From NCBI RefSeq assembly GCF_014163735.1, contig NZ_JACJDV010000023.1:1-52060 (forward strand): a stretch of 52,060 nucleotides of DNA, given 5' to 3'. Positions 36,329-46,108 of the stretch are shown piece after piece (positions within the stretch are counted from its first letter, which is position 1; each line of letters opens with the position of its first letter). The notes under the pieces are model-generated. The model had not been told where the DNA came from and did no database searches. It saw only the letters and a list, made by a program, of their open reading frames with translations. The translations under genes and the position numbers were made by a program. The stretch comes from Shewanella sp. SR44-3. Its GTDB lineage: Bacteria > Pseudomonadota > Gammaproteobacteria > Enterobacterales > Shewanellaceae.

Positions 36329-36369
36329 GTTTTCATTAACTGACTAGGTGGACTGCAGCGAATGCCGAG

Positions 36370-38478
36370 TTACTTCACGCGCATGCCGGGTTTGGCACCT
36401 TGGTGAGGCTCTAAAATCCATAACTCGTCACCACCTGGGCCTGCGGCTAATACCATGCCTTCTGACATGCCAAAGCGCATCTTGCGTGGTGCAAGGTTGG
36501 CAACCATCACAGTGAGTTTGCCTTCAAGATCTTCTGGTGCATAAGCAGACTTGATACCAGCGAACACTTGCTTGGTGACGCCGCCTAAATCTAATTGCAG
36601 TTTTAGCAACTTGTCAGCATCGGCGACGTGCTCGGCTTTGGCAATCAGCGCAATGCGCAAATCAAGCTTAGCGAAATCTTCAAAGCTGATTTCATCACTG
36701 ATAGGGTCGTCAGTTAACGGGCTGTCAGTTAATGGTGCATCGCTGCTCACTTTCTTAGGCGCACTTTTATCGGCACTCTTATCTACTTTCTTGTCAGCCT
36801 TTTTGTCGGCTTTAGGCGCTTCAGTGGGCTGTAAGTTGTCTTTAGAGGCATCCACCATGGCGGCAACCTTGTCTAAATCGACGCGCTGCATCATGGCCTT
36901 AAACGGCGCGATTTCATGCGCTGTCATGTCTTTAGCTAAATTAGCCCAAGTGAGCTCAAGTTGCATAAAGGCTTCAACATCTTGACTTAAACGTGGCAAC
37001 ACAGGCTTTAGGTAAGTGGTCAAAATACGGAATAAATTCAACGCAATAGAGCAGACTTCATGGGCTTGTGCTTGCTTGTCATCTTCTTTAACTAGCTGCC
37101 ACGGAGCTTGTTCTGCCACAAAGCCGTTAGCGATATCGGCCATGGTCATGATTTCACGCATGGCTTTACCGTATTCACGGGCTTCATAAAATTCAGCAAT
37201 CACCTCTTGCTTAGCAATAAAGCTTTCAGCCAGGCTGTTATCTTTAACGGCGGCTAACTTGCCATCGAAACGCTTGCTGATAAAGCCTGCGGTGCGTGAG
37301 GCTAAGTTCACTAGCTTGCCGACTAAGTCAGAGTTTACGCGCTGGGCGAAGTCTTCAAGGTTCAAATCTAAGTCATCGATGCGGCTACTGAGCTTAGCGG
37401 CGTAGTAGTAGCGCAAGTATTCTGGGTCTAAATGGTCTAAATAGGTGCGTGCCTTAATAAAGGTGCCCTTAGATTTAGACATTTTCGCGCCATTAACTGT
37501 TACATAACCGTGGGCGTAAACGCTGGTAGGTTTACGCAGGCCTGCGCCTTCTAGCATGGCAGGCCAAAACAGGCTGTGGAAGTAGACTATGTCTTTACCG
37601 ATGAAGTGATACACCTCGGCGCTGGAGTCTTTGGCCCAAAAATCATCAAAATTGATGTCGGTGCGCTTAGCGCAGAAATTCTTGAACGAGCCCATGTAGC
37701 CGATAGGTGCATCCAGCCATACATAGAAGTATTTGCCCGGTGCATCTGGGATTTCAAAACCAAAGTAGGGCGCATCGCGGGAGATATCCCACTGCTGCAA
37801 GCCTTGCTCGAACCATTCGTTAAGTTTGTTGGCCATTTCCGACTGCAAAGAGCCTGAGTGGATCCACTCTTTTAGCATGCCCTCAAAAGCAGGCAAGTCG
37901 AAAAAGAAGTGCTCAGTGTCTTTCATCACTGGGGTGGCGCCCGACACGGCAGAACGTGGATTGATTAGATCTGTGGTGCTGTAGGTTGCGCCGCAGCTGT
38001 CGCAGTTGTCGCCGTATTGATCGTCAGATTTACATTTTGGGCAGGTGCCCTTAACGAAACGGTCAGGCAGGAACATGGATTTTTCTGGGTCATAGAGCTG
38101 AGAAATCGTCTTAGTCTTAATGTGGCCCGCATCACGCAACTTAATGTAGATGTCACTGGCAAGCTCGCGGTTTTCGTCGCTGTGGGTGCTGTGAAAATTA
38201 TCAAACGCCACGTTGAAGTCAGCAAAATCTTGTTCATGCTCTTTTTGCACTTGGGCGATCATCGCCTCTGGTGCTATGCCTAATTGCTGTGCTTTAAGCA
38301 TGATAGGGGTGCCGTGGGCATCGTCGGCGCAAATGTAGTGACACTCATGGCCACGCATTTTTTGAAAACGAGACCAGATATCCGTTTGGATATATTCCAA
38401 CATATGCCCTAGGTGAATAGGACCATTAGCATAGGGAAGGGCACTGGTGACCAGTATTTTACGTTGTGATTGTGTCAT
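36370..38478 (-). CDS. metG: Methionyl-tRNA synthetase
   Basis: Charges tRNA-Met. The 702-aa class I synthetase has the HIGH-type [10 protein letters not shown] near residue 22, a zinc knuckle ([17 protein letters not shown], about 145-161), KMSKSKG near 338 and a C-terminal tRNA-binding EMAP/Trbp111 domain from about 600. The linker between anticodon-binding and C-terminal domains is Lys/Ala/Asp-rich ([17 protein letters not shown]). Length fits dimeric gammaproteobacterial MetG. Divergent from mrp. Confidence 0.96.
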   Translation of the reverse strand: MTQSQRKILVTSALPYANGPIHLGHMLEYIQTDIWSRFQKMRGHECHYICADDAHGTPIMLKAQQLGIAPEAMIAQVQKEHEQDFADFNVAFDNFHSTHSDENRELASDIYIKLRDAGHIKTKTISQLYDPEKSMFLPDRFVKGTCPKCKSDDQYGDNCDSCGATYSTTDLINPRSAVSGATPVMKDTEHFFFDLPAFEGMLKEWIHSGSLQSEMANKLNEWFEQGLQQWDISRDAPYFGFEIPDAPGKYFYVWLDAPIGYMGSFKNFCAKRTDINFDDFWAKDSSAEVYHFIGKDIVYFHSLFWPAMLEGAGLRKPTSVYAHGYVTVNGAKMSKSKGTFIKARTYLDHLDPEYLRYYYAAKLSSRIDDLDLNLEDFAQRVNSDLVGKLVNLASRTAGFISKRFDGKLAAVKDNSLAESFIAKQEVIAEFYEAREYGKAMREIMTMADIANGFVAEQAPWQLVKEDDKQAQAHEVCSIALNLFRILTTYLKPVLPRLSQDVEAFMQLELTWANLAKDMTAHEIAPFKAMMQRVDLDKVAAMVDASKDNLQPTEAPKADKKADKKVDKSADKSAPKKVSSDAPLTDSPLTDDPISDEISFEDFAKLDLRIALIAKAEHVADADKLLKLQLDLGGVTKQVFAGIKSAYAPEDLEGKLTVMVANLAPRKMRFGMSEGMVLAAGPGGDELWILEPHQGAKPGMRVK

Positions 38479-38635
38479 TTTGTCTCAACATCTCGTTGCC
38501 GCTTGAATATGGCCAAGATACTAACCGATAACCATCAGATTTTCATCAAAACATGCATGAAAAGGGCTAATTTAACGCTAAAACTTTGGGATTTTCTGAT
38601 ACACTTGGCCAAATTTTTTAGAGAGGATGTCGCTT

Positions 38636-39757
38636 TTGTCTACTGCGCGTACAAATTACCAAGTATCTGATGCACTTTTAGCCTCTGTATTGGCCATCCT
38701 CTCCCGCTATCGCGACCCTTATTTACAGCAAGACTTAGTCTCAGCCTTTTGTGTTCATTCGCTATCCTTAACGGGCAACACCCTAGCCATTGGGCTAGTG
38801 TTTCCCTATCCTTGCGTCGATAGCTACCCCGAACTTAATACCAAGCTCACAGAGATGCTGATAACGCTGCCAGAGATTACTGACATCAAGCTTGAGTGCC
38901 GTCTGGATGTGCCAGCCAATAATCTAAGCGGGGCGCAGGCAAATCCAGCGTTAAAAAATATTAAGCATGTGATTGCCGTGGCGTCAGGCAAGGGCGGTGT
39001 GGGTAAGTCTACTACGGCGATAAACTTAGCCATTGCCCTGAGGTTACAAGGCGCTAAAGTGGGGATTTTGGATGCGGACATTTATGGCCCGTCTATCCCA
39101 ATGATGCTTGGGCTCAGCGATTTTACCCCAAGCACAAATGACGGCAAAATGATGCAGCCTGCCAAGGCCCATGGCTTGGTGGCGCAATCCATTGGCTTTA
39201 TTCTTAAAGACGAGCAAGCCGCCATGTGGCGCGGCCCCATGGCAGCGGGCGCATTAACTCAGTTATTATCCGAAACCGACTGGCCCGAATTAGATTATCT
39301 GGTGGTGGATATGCCGCCAGGCACTGGGGATATTCAGCTTACCTTAGCGCAAAAGGCCCAAGTGTCAGGCGCGGTTATCGTCACCACGCCCCAAGATATC
39401 GCCTTAGCGGATGCCAAGAAAGGCATCAGTTTATTCAATAAGGTGAACGTCCCAGTATTAGGCATAGTGGAAAACATGAGTTTTCATCTGTGCCAAGCAT
39501 GTGGCCATAAAGCCCATCCTTTTGGCAGCGACGGCGGCAGTAAGATTGCCCAGCGTTACCAAGTCCCCCTATTAGGTTCATTGCCGCTCGATATCGGCAT
39601 TGGCCAATCCATGGACAGCGGCAATCCTTGCATTGCCCTTGAGCCTGACACCCAAGTGTCGGCTATCTATAAGGATATTGCGGCAAAAGTTGGCGCTGCA
39701 CTTGCGTTAGCACAAAGACAAACATCAGTATCAATTAGCATATCAGACGACGAGTAA
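38636..39757 (+). CDS. mrp: Mrp/ApbC iron-sulfur cluster carrier ATPase
   Basis: ParA-like ATPase that delivers iron-sulfur clusters to apoproteins. The 373-aa protein has a short N-terminal DUF59-like part, the deviant Walker [16 protein letters not shown] near residue 120, [24 protein letters not shown] and the CQACG cluster cysteines near 290. The start is uncertain: GAGAGG abuts an ATG at 38627, too close to serve it, and lies 9 nt before TTG 38636, which I prefer. metG/mrp divergence and udk downstream are common in this group. Confidence 0.92.
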   Translation: MSTARTNYQVSDALLASVLAILSRYRDPYLQQDLVSAFCVHSLSLTGNTLAIGLVFPYPCVDSYPELNTKLTEMLITLPEITDIKLECRLDVPANNLSGAQANPALKNIKHVIAVASGKGGVGKSTTAINLAIALRLQGAKVGILDADIYGPSIPMMLGLSDFTPSTNDGKMMQPAKAHGLVAQSIGFILKDEQAAMWRGPMAAGALTQLLSETDWPELDYLVVDMPPGTGDIQLTLAQKAQVSGAVIVTTPQDIALADAKKGISLFNKVNVPVLGIVENMSFHLCQACGHKAHPFGSDGGSKIAQRYQVPLLGSLPLDIGIGQSMDSGNPCIALEPDTQVSAIYKDIAAKVGAALALAQRQTSVSISISDDE

Positions 39758-39765
39758 GGTTTAGA

Positions 39766-40404
39766 ATGAATTCTCAGCAATGTGTCATCATTGGGATTGC
39801 CGGTGCGTCGGCTTCGGGTAAGAGTTTAATCGCGAAGACGATTTTTGACGAACTGCGCCGGGATCTGGGCACAGATCAAATAGGCGTGATCAATGAAGAT
39901 GCCTACTATAAAGATCAGAGTCATATGTCCATGGAGGAAAGGGTCCAGACCAATTATGATCACCCTAAGGCATTAGACCACCAGTTATTATGTAGCCACC
40001 TTAAGCAGTTAAAAGCGGGCCAAGCCGCTGATATCCCTTGCTACAGTTATACTGAGCATACTCGTATTAGCGACACTATCCACATGACGCCTAAAAAAGT
40101 GATCATCTTGGAAGGTATTCTGCTGTTAACTGATCCTAAGCTGCGCGATCTGATGGATGCGTCTGTATTCATGGATACGCCACTGGACATCTGTTTCCTG
40201 CGCCGCTTGACTCGTGACGTTGCCGAGCGTGACCGTACTATGGAGTCAGTGATTTCTCAGTACAAAAAAACCGTAAGACCTATGTTCTTGCAGTTTATTG
40301 AGCCGTCAAAGCAATATGCGGATATTATCGTGCCAAGGGGTGGAAAGAATCGTATCGCCACCGATATTTTAAAGACACGTATTCAGCATTTGTTGGCTAA
40401 GTAA
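39766..40404 (+). CDS. udk: Uridine kinase
   Basis: Phosphorylates uridine and cytidine in pyrimidine salvage. The 212-aa protein has P-loop [28 protein letters not shown] and [15 protein letters not shown] lid motifs. It lies 8 nt after mrp, so the two are probably co-transcribed. A 16-bp perfect hairpin follows. Confidence 0.95.
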   Translation: MNSQQCVIIGIAGASASGKSLIAKTIFDELRRDLGTDQIGVINEDAYYKDQSHMSMEERVQTNYDHPKALDHQLLCSHLKQLKAGQAADIPCYSYTEHTRISDTIHMTPKKVIILEGILLLTDPKLRDLMDASVFMDTPLDICFLRRLTRDVAERDRTMESVISQYKKTVRPMFLQFIEPSKQYADIIVPRGGKNRIATDILKTRIQHLLAK

Positions 40405-40420
40405 TAACGCGTATACCGTT

Positions 40421-40457
40421 TGTGGCTGTTGCTAACATCAGGTTAGCAACAGCCACA
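40421..40457 (+). terminator. Perfect 16-bp hairpin after udk (no T-run)
   Basis: Stem TGTGGCTGTTGCTAAC (40421-40436) with its exact complement (40442-40457) and a 5-nt loop, 17 nt after the udk stop. ACAGCC follows instead of T, so it may be a processing or stability element rather than a classical terminator. Confidence 0.55.
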
Positions 40458-40526
40458 CAGCCTAAGTAAAGCCCAGGTAAACACCAATCCAAACCTAAGC
40501 AATAGCAAATTCAGGGAGTGATTAAG

Positions 40527-40769
40527 ATGCGCTTAACTGACAGTGAACGTGAGCCATGCTTTGATAAGCAGACTCAGCGCTATGCCGCTCAAACCGATAA
40601 CACTCAGCGATATAAAACTCAATCTTATAAAAATCAGACTCATCAAGGTTTACCTCAAGCGACTTTGCTACACCAAGCTCCATCGCCCCTCGTAGAATAT
40701 ACAGGCGCTAACCCTGCTCAGCTTCAGCGCTTTGCTTACACGCGGCATTATCAGAGTCAGGTTCACTAA
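40527..40769 (+). CDS. Small Gln-rich hypothetical protein coupled to pabC
   Basis: An 80-aa hydrophilic protein, rich in Gln, Thr, Tyr and His, without recognisable domain, signal or membrane segment. AGGGAG lies 8 nt before the ATG. Its TAA overlaps the pabC ATG by one base (TAATG), which supports real translation and coupling. Early residues DNTQRYKTQSYKNQTHQ look repetitive. Function unknown; it might act mainly as a leader that sets pabC translation. Confidence 0.6.
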   Translation: MRLTDSEREPCFDKQTQRYAAQTDNTQRYKTQSYKNQTHQGLPQATLLHQAPSPLVEYTGANPAQLQRFAYTRHYQSQVH

Positions 40770-41581
40770 TGTTACCTCTGTGGACCAATCAGCCCACTGT
40801 GGCAGGCATTCATCCGTTAGATCGCGGCCTTGCCTATGGTGACGGAGTGTTTGCCACCATGCGCAGTAACGGGCAGATTTTATTTTTAACCCAGCATTTG
40901 GCCCGTATTGAGCAGTCTTGCGCCCGCTTAGGATTTAGCTGGCAAGCGTCCGGCGAGCTTAAGGATAAATTGACTGAGCTTGCAAAAGCTTATCCCATGC
41001 ATTGCATTAAATTAATAGTCAGCCGCGGTGTGGGTGGTCGAGGCTATCAATCGCCTCAAGCTGCAACTGCGACTGAAATCGTGTCTGTCAGTGAGCTACC
41101 TAGCCATTACGGCGCTTGGCAGCAACAGGGAATAACCCTCGCCTTGAGCGAGGTGCGCTTAGGTCAACAGCCTAGGCTTGCAGGCATTAAGCACTTGAAT
41201 CGCTTGGAGCAAGTGCTGATTAAAAGCCAAGCCTTACCCAATGGCATGGAGGATTGGCTAGTGCTCGACAGTGAAGCTTGGGTGATTGAATCATCAATGG
41301 CTAATCTGTTTGGTGTTAAAGACGGAATTATTTATACTCCAGCCTTGCATCAAGCTGGGGTGTCTGGTGTTACTCGAGAAATTATCATCCAGACCTTGTT
41401 AACACAGGGATATACTGTGGTGGTGTGCGGCGTTAAACAAGATTTCCTTAGTGACTGCGAGCATGTGTTTCTTAGCAACAGTTTATTCGGAGTGGTCGAT
41501 GTTAAGGGGATTGATAACCAAGCGTACACACCTTGGCCCCAATCGACTCAATTAAGGCATTCATTAGGGTTATCTCTTTAG
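40769..41581 (+). CDS. pabC: Aminodeoxychorismate lyase PabC
   Basis: PLP enzyme that releases pyruvate from 4-amino-4-deoxychorismate to give p-aminobenzoate for folate. The 270-aa fold-type IV protein has DRGLAYGDGVFATMR near residue 20, the PLP lysine in GIKHLNRLEQVL near 140 and ESSMANLFGV near 174. First of the pabC-mltG-tmk-holB-pilZ-tatD order, 7 nt from mltG, and joined to the upstream small ORF by TAATG. Confidence 0.93.
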   Translation: MLPLWTNQPTVAGIHPLDRGLAYGDGVFATMRSNGQILFLTQHLARIEQSCARLGFSWQASGELKDKLTELAKAYPMHCIKLIVSRGVGGRGYQSPQAATATEIVSVSELPSHYGAWQQQGITLALSEVRLGQQPRLAGIKHLNRLEQVLIKSQALPNGMEDWLVLDSEAWVIESSMANLFGVKDGIIYTPALHQAGVSGVTREIIIQTLLTQGYTVVVCGVKQDFLSDCEHVFLSNSLFGVVDVKGIDNQAYTPWPQSTQLRHSLGLSL

Positions 41582-41588
41582 CAAATCT

Positions 41589-43061
41589 ATGAAAAAAATT
41601 ACCTTAGCTAAATTACAACATTTTTTAGGCGCAACCCGCCGCGCTGCCCTTGAGTGGCGTGCTCAGCTATATCGCAATGTGCTGAAATGGCGCTCTTCTG
41701 GCTCGACAATCACTAGCACGGCACAGGCAGCCGACAAACAGACCCGTACTAAAGCGGGCAAGCTAAAAGCACTCAAGATACAAACCTTAAAGCCTGCAAG
41801 TCTTACAGCGACAGAGCTTAAATCCTCTGCACTTAAATCAACAGGGCTTGAAGCTAAGTCATTAACTAACAAACAACTCAACACTAAACCGCTTAAACCT
41901 AAGCCTCCCAAGCAAGCGGGGACTAAATCGAGCGGGGCTAAAGTTAATGCCGCAAAGTTTAGTTGGCCTAAGCATCCAGTAAAATCTCTGCAGCAGATGT
42001 GTTCAACAGCGCAGCTCACATTAGCGCAGTTTACAGGGCATGTGAAACGCTGCAATTTATTCTATAAATGGGCCTTAAGTGTGTGCTTAAGTTTGATCCT
42101 ACTAACAGGCTCTGTGTCGGTGGCGATTAACAGCTTAACCGCTTACCCAGAGCAAGCCCTTAAGCTTGACAAGCCCACTCAAGTTACCATTGCAGCTGGC
42201 ATGTCAGTCACCAAGCTAGTGCAGCAACTAGAGCAACAAGGATTGCTCACGGATAGTTGGAAAATCAAATATTTGGTTAAATTAAAACCAGAGCTTGCAC
42301 AAATACGCACTGGTTTGTACGAGTTATTTCCAAGTGACACCTTGGGCAGTTTTTTACAACGGGTACTCGAGGGTAAAGTTGTGACTTTCTCTGTGACTTT
42401 AGTGGAAGGGAAATCCATTAAAGAATGGCAATCAAGCCTAGATGAACAGCCGAGGTTGAGCCTTTCTGAAGCGCCATTTTTAACTGTACTTAAGGCGCAC
42501 GGCGATGACAGTGGTCTGCCTGAGGGGAAGTTTTATCCAGAAACCTATTATTACCATGCGGATGAATCTGTGGTTGATGTGTTAAATCGCAGCTATGTGA
42601 TGATGCAATCAGCGCTTAATGCGGCTTGGGAAGGGCGCAGTGATGATGTGCAGGTAAAGAGTGCTTATGAATTGCTGATCCTGGCGTCCATTATAGAAAA
42701 AGAAACCGGTCAAGCCAGTGAGCGGCCATTGATTTCAGCTGTGTTTAATAATCGCTTGAAATTAGGCATGCGCCTGCAAACCGACCCCACGGTGATTTAC
42801 GGCATGGGCGAACGCTTTAAGGGCAATATTACTCGCAAAGATTTACAAGAAGCGACAGCCTTTAATACCTATAAAATAAAGGGGTTGCCGCCAACACCAA
42901 TCGCAGCGCCAAGCCAGGCTGCACTGGAAGCTGCCGCCAATCCGGCGGCAGTGGACTACTTGTATTTTGTGTCCCGCAATGATGGCAGCCATGTGTTTTC
43001 AAAAACACTAAAAGCCCATAACGCGGCGGTTAACCAATACCAGAGAAGAAAGAAAAAATGA
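41589..43061 (+). CDS. mltG: Endolytic murein transglycosylase MltG with unusual N-terminal extension
   Basis: Inner-membrane enzyme that cuts nascent glycan strands. The 490-aa protein has a cytoplasmic N-terminus of about 155 residues, one membrane helix ([20 protein letters not shown], about 156-175), a LysM-like part and the YceG domain with the catalytic Glu in ASIIEKETG near 370 and [10 protein letters not shown]. Usual family length is near 340. Residues about 57-101 are basic with a five-residue period, each unit ending in Leu ([25 protein letters not shown], and so on). The stop overlaps the tmk ATG by 4 nt. Confidence 0.93.
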   Translation: MKKITLAKLQHFLGATRRAALEWRAQLYRNVLKWRSSGSTITSTAQAADKQTRTKAGKLKALKIQTLKPASLTATELKSSALKSTGLEAKSLTNKQLNTKPLKPKPPKQAGTKSSGAKVNAAKFSWPKHPVKSLQQMCSTAQLTLAQFTGHVKRCNLFYKWALSVCLSLILLTGSVSVAINSLTAYPEQALKLDKPTQVTIAAGMSVTKLVQQLEQQGLLTDSWKIKYLVKLKPELAQIRTGLYELFPSDTLGSFLQRVLEGKVVTFSVTLVEGKSIKEWQSSLDEQPRLSLSEAPFLTVLKAHGDDSGLPEGKFYPETYYYHADESVVDVLNRSYVMMQSALNAAWEGRSDDVQVKSAYELLILASIIEKETGQASERPLISAVFNNRLKLGMRLQTDPTVIYGMGERFKGNITRKDLQEATAFNTYKIKGLPPTPIAAPSQAALEAAANPAAVDYLYFVSRNDGSHVFSKTLKAHNAAVNQYQRRKKK

Positions 43062-43699
43062 CAGTCCAACAGCGTCAAAAATTAGGAAAATTTGTTGTTA
43101 TTGAAGGCCTTGAAGGTGCGGGTAAATCCAGTGCCGTAGCCTTAGTTAAGGCGCTCCTTGCTGGTCACACAGGCCATGAGCCTGTGTGCACCCGCGAGCC
43201 TGGCGGTACACCACTGGCTGAGCGCATTCGTGATTTAGTTAAAATCGCGGATCCCCAAGATCCTCTCTGCGATGAAGCCGAATGCCTGCTGATTTATGCA
43301 GCCCGTACACAACTTATTGCTAACGTGATAAAACCTGCACTACAACGCGGCGAATGGGTATTGGGGGACAGGCACAATCTGTCATCCCTTGCCTATCAGG
43401 GTGGCGGACGTGGCTTAATGCCCTTAGTTAACACCTTAAGTGAGGCATGTTTACAAGGTTTTAAACCAGATTTGACCTTGTATTTAGATATCGAACCAAG
43501 CCTTGGCTTAACAAGGGCGGCTAATCGCGGCGCCTTAGACAGAATTGAGCAACAAGCGCTAGGTTTTTTTGAGCGTGCCCGTGAGACCTATTTACAATTG
43601 GCCAGCCAAGACAACAGCATATTAGTGATAGATGCAAGCCAAAGCCTTGAAGCCGTCCATGGTGATATTAAGCAAGTATTAGCCAGCCAGTTAGCGTAA
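43058..43699 (+). CDS. tmk: Thymidylate kinase
   Basis: Phosphorylates dTMP to dTDP. The 213-aa protein has P-loop [13 protein letters not shown], the DR motif in [17 protein letters not shown] and the lid region [13 protein letters not shown]. The ATG overlaps mltG (ATGA). Next gene is holB after 61 nt. Confidence 0.96.
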   Translation: MTVQQRQKLGKFVVIEGLEGAGKSSAVALVKALLAGHTGHEPVCTREPGGTPLAERIRDLVKIADPQDPLCDEAECLLIYAARTQLIANVIKPALQRGEWVLGDRHNLSSLAYQGGGRGLMPLVNTLSEACLQGFKPDLTLYLDIEPSLGLTRAANRGALDRIEQQALGFFERARETYLQLASQDNSILVIDASQSLEAVHGDIKQVLASQLA

Positions 43700-43760
43700 A
43701 TCAACTTAAGGCTAATCTGACGAGGAAAACTTGCTCATTACCCAAAAACAGAGGCCACCC

Positions 43761-44726
43761 ATGAGCACAGATTATGATATTTCAGCACTTCCATGGTTGC
43801 ATGCAAGCCATGAACTCTTGCTTAACCAAGTGCGGCAAGGCAGCTTAAGTCACGGCCATTTATTGGACGTGCACACTCAATTGGGCGGCGATGTACTGGC
43901 TGATTCCATGGCAAAGCTAATCTTATGTCAGGCCTTAACGCCTGTGGGTGCTTGCGGTCAATGCAAGGCATGTTTATTAGTCAGTGCTGGTACCCATCCG
44001 GATTTACATAGCGTGGCGCCGGACGGCAACCAGATCAAAGTCGATCAAATTCGCAGCCTTTGCAACAGTTTGACCTCGACAGCCCAGCAGGGCGGCAAAC
44101 GTGTGGCAATTATTTATCAAAGTGAGCGCTTGAATACGGCTTCAGCCAATGCGTTACTGAAAACCTTAGAGGAGCCAGGGAAAGAGACCTTTGTTATTTT
44201 GCAAACAGATAGGCCAGCGGCACTATTGGCAACAGTCAAAAGCCGTTGCCAGACATTGACCCTAACGCCACCCAGTAATGCAGAGGTAACTGCTTGGCTT
44301 AAGGCGCAGCAATTACTGCCAACCGCTCTTGATGGCGCCAAACCTCATGATGTGACTTGGTGTTTAAGTGTCGTCGGCGGGCCTATTCAGTTGGCTGCAA
44401 GCCTACAAAGTGACAAGTATCAAACCTTGCTCAATTACCGCAAGGAATGGGCCTTAAGTTTACGTTCGGGCCACCTTTGTGGCAGTTTATTGCACTTAAA
44501 AGACAGCCAGCTTATTGATGCGTTACAAGTGCTTTATTTGTACTTACGTCACTTTGTGTTAAAAAGTAATGACATCAATGCGTTTACTAAGGCGCAAGTC
44601 ATCACATTGGCTGCTAGAATCATGGATATGTGCCATAAGTTAACCACTATGGCAGCGGTCAATGCTCAGGGATTATGCATGGATTATGTCTTAGCATTCA
44701 AGCAATTAACTCATACTCACAGGTAG
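43761..44726 (+). CDS. holB: DNA polymerase III delta-prime subunit
   Basis: Clamp-loader subunit. The 321-aa AAA+ fold protein has the zinc-binding CGQCKACLLVSAGTHPD, VDQIRSL, TASANALLKTLEEPG and SRCQTL (SRC motif). As in other delta-prime proteins, the nucleotide loop is degenerate. ATG 43761 was chosen for the GAGG 6 nt upstream; codons from 43731 are not needed. Confidence 0.94.
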   Translation: MSTDYDISALPWLHASHELLLNQVRQGSLSHGHLLDVHTQLGGDVLADSMAKLILCQALTPVGACGQCKACLLVSAGTHPDLHSVAPDGNQIKVDQIRSLCNSLTSTAQQGGKRVAIIYQSERLNTASANALLKTLEEPGKETFVILQTDRPAALLATVKSRCQTLTLTPPSNAEVTAWLKAQQLLPTALDGAKPHDVTWCLSVVGGPIQLAASLQSDKYQTLLNYRKEWALSLRSGHLCGSLLHLKDSQLIDALQVLYLYLRHFVLKSNDINAFTKAQVITLAARIMDMCHKLTTMAAVNAQGLCMDYVLAFKQLTHTHR

Positions 44727-44735
44727 TCATATGTC

Positions 44736-45062
44736 ATGGTAAATCTTGTTGTTAATTTTGATAGTTTGCACCAGCTTTATCGTGCTTATATGCCGTTTAT
44801 CAAACCAGCGGGGCTATTTGTCGCCACTTCTGAGAGCCATTACTTAGGCGAGAGCTTAACCATTTCATATCGGTTACCTGATGCGACTCAGATGCATGAA
44901 TTTACCGGCACAGTGGTGTGGATTAATCCATTAGGTGCATCTGGTGGCCGCCCCGCAGGCGTTGGGCTTAAAATTAAAACGGATCCTGAGAGTCATAAAA
45001 ATCACATAGAAAAACTGCTTTCCAGGGAATTAGCCTCGGCAGATTTGACCTGTACCATGTAG
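44736..45062 (+). CDS. pilZ: PilZ domain protein (type IV pilus assembly PilZ)
   Basis: A 108-aa single PilZ-domain protein. Position between holB and tatD identifies the PilZ of type IV pilus biogenesis, as in Pseudomonas. The canonical c-di-GMP motif RxxxR is absent and only the GVGLKI part of the second motif is recognisable, which fits the non-binding PilZ type. Nine nt from holB. Confidence 0.88.
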   Translation: MVNLVVNFDSLHQLYRAYMPFIKPAGLFVATSESHYLGESLTISYRLPDATQMHEFTGTVVWINPLGASGGRPAGVGLKIKTDPESHKNHIEKLLSRELASADLTCTM

Positions 45063-45107
45063 CTAGGTATCCTTGGCTGCCTTTTTTTGAGTAGACCTAT
45101 TTTCACC

Positions 45108-45896
45108 ATGCTTATTGATTCCCACTGCCATTTAGACCGCTTAAAAGCGGCCCCAGATCAAGCCAGCCTCAAGTTGATTGTTGATTCAGCTAAAGCCCAA
45201 GGGGTCGATTACCTGTTGTGCGTTAACGTGCGCCAGCAAGGTTTTGAAGCCATGCGGGATAAGGTCAGCATCTTTGACAATGTGTTTCTCTCCTCTGGTG
45301 TGCATCCCTTAGATGTGCAAGAAGGGCTAGACATCGCCAAGATTGCAGAATATGCCAACGATGTGAGAGTCGTCGCCATTGGGGAGACTGGGCTAGATTA
45401 CTTTTACGCCGATGAAACCAAAATATTGCAGCAGCAATGTTTTGAGCAGCAAATAGCCTTAGCAACTCAAGTTAACAAACCCCTTATTGTCCATACCCGC
45501 GATGCCAGAGAAGACACCATAGCCATGCTGAAAGCGGGCAATGCTGACAGGGTGGGTGGCGTGTTGCATTGCTTTACCGAAAACTGGGAAATGGCCAAAG
45601 CCGCCATAGACTTAGGTTTTTACATTTCGGTTTCAGGCATAGTCACATTCAAAAATGCCGGCGAACTACGCAGCGTTATTCGTAAAGTGCCTAAAGACAG
45701 GTTATTAGTGGAAACCGACTCACCTTACTTGGCACCTGTACCTCACAGAGGTCAAGAAAACCAACCGGCTTATGTATATGATGTGGCAAAATTTGTTGCA
45801 GAACTCAGGGGCGAGCAGTTTGAAGAGTTAGCCCAGTACACTACAGAAAACTTCTTTAATTTATTTAAAGGTGCTGCAAAGCTTACTGGCCGCTAA
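45108..45896 (+). CDS. ycfH: TatD/YcfH family metal-dependent hydrolase
   Basis: A 262-aa TIM-barrel hydrolase of the TatD family, with 3'-5' exonuclease/DNase-type members. Metal-binding motifs are DSHCHLD at the start, GETGLDYF near 92, HTRDA near 128, HCFTE near 153 and ETDSPYLAP near 204. ATG 45108 gives the canonical MLIDSHCHLD; the TTG at 45087 adds seven residues with no support. Last gene of the operon. Confidence 0.93.
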   Translation: MLIDSHCHLDRLKAAPDQASLKLIVDSAKAQGVDYLLCVNVRQQGFEAMRDKVSIFDNVFLSSGVHPLDVQEGLDIAKIAEYANDVRVVAIGETGLDYFYADETKILQQQCFEQQIALATQVNKPLIVHTRDAREDTIAMLKAGNADRVGGVLHCFTENWEMAKAAIDLGFYISVSGIVTFKNAGELRSVIRKVPKDRLLVETDSPYLAPVPHRGQENQPAYVYDVAKFVAELRGEQFEELAQYTTENFFNLFKGAAKLTGR

Positions 45897-46052
45897 GTCC
45901 ACGCTTGGTAATTAATATAAAGCCCAGTGAGCTAATTCAGTTGTGTGAGATGTGCTTTTTTTTGTTGTTCTTATTTGAGCTGTTTATGATAAGTAAAGGT
46001 TCTATAGTAAAAGCAATCTGAAAGATTAACTTCCCTTAAGGCGATAAAATAA

Positions 46053-46082
46053 AACAGGCTATAGCCAAAGCTATAGCCTGTT
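46053..46082 (-). terminator. Intrinsic terminator of the TonB-dependent receptor gene
   Basis: A perfect 13-bp stem (46053-46065 with 46070-46082) and 4-nt loop. On the minus strand it is followed by TTTTATTTTAT. Confidence 0.9.
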
Positions 46083-46108
46083 ACGTCAACATCTTTATAG
46101 TATAGATA

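Noticed and set aside
36138..36347. 69-codon open frame before metG
   Set aside because: It runs through the palindromes and the metG terminator, lacks a ribosome site and has no protein-like features.
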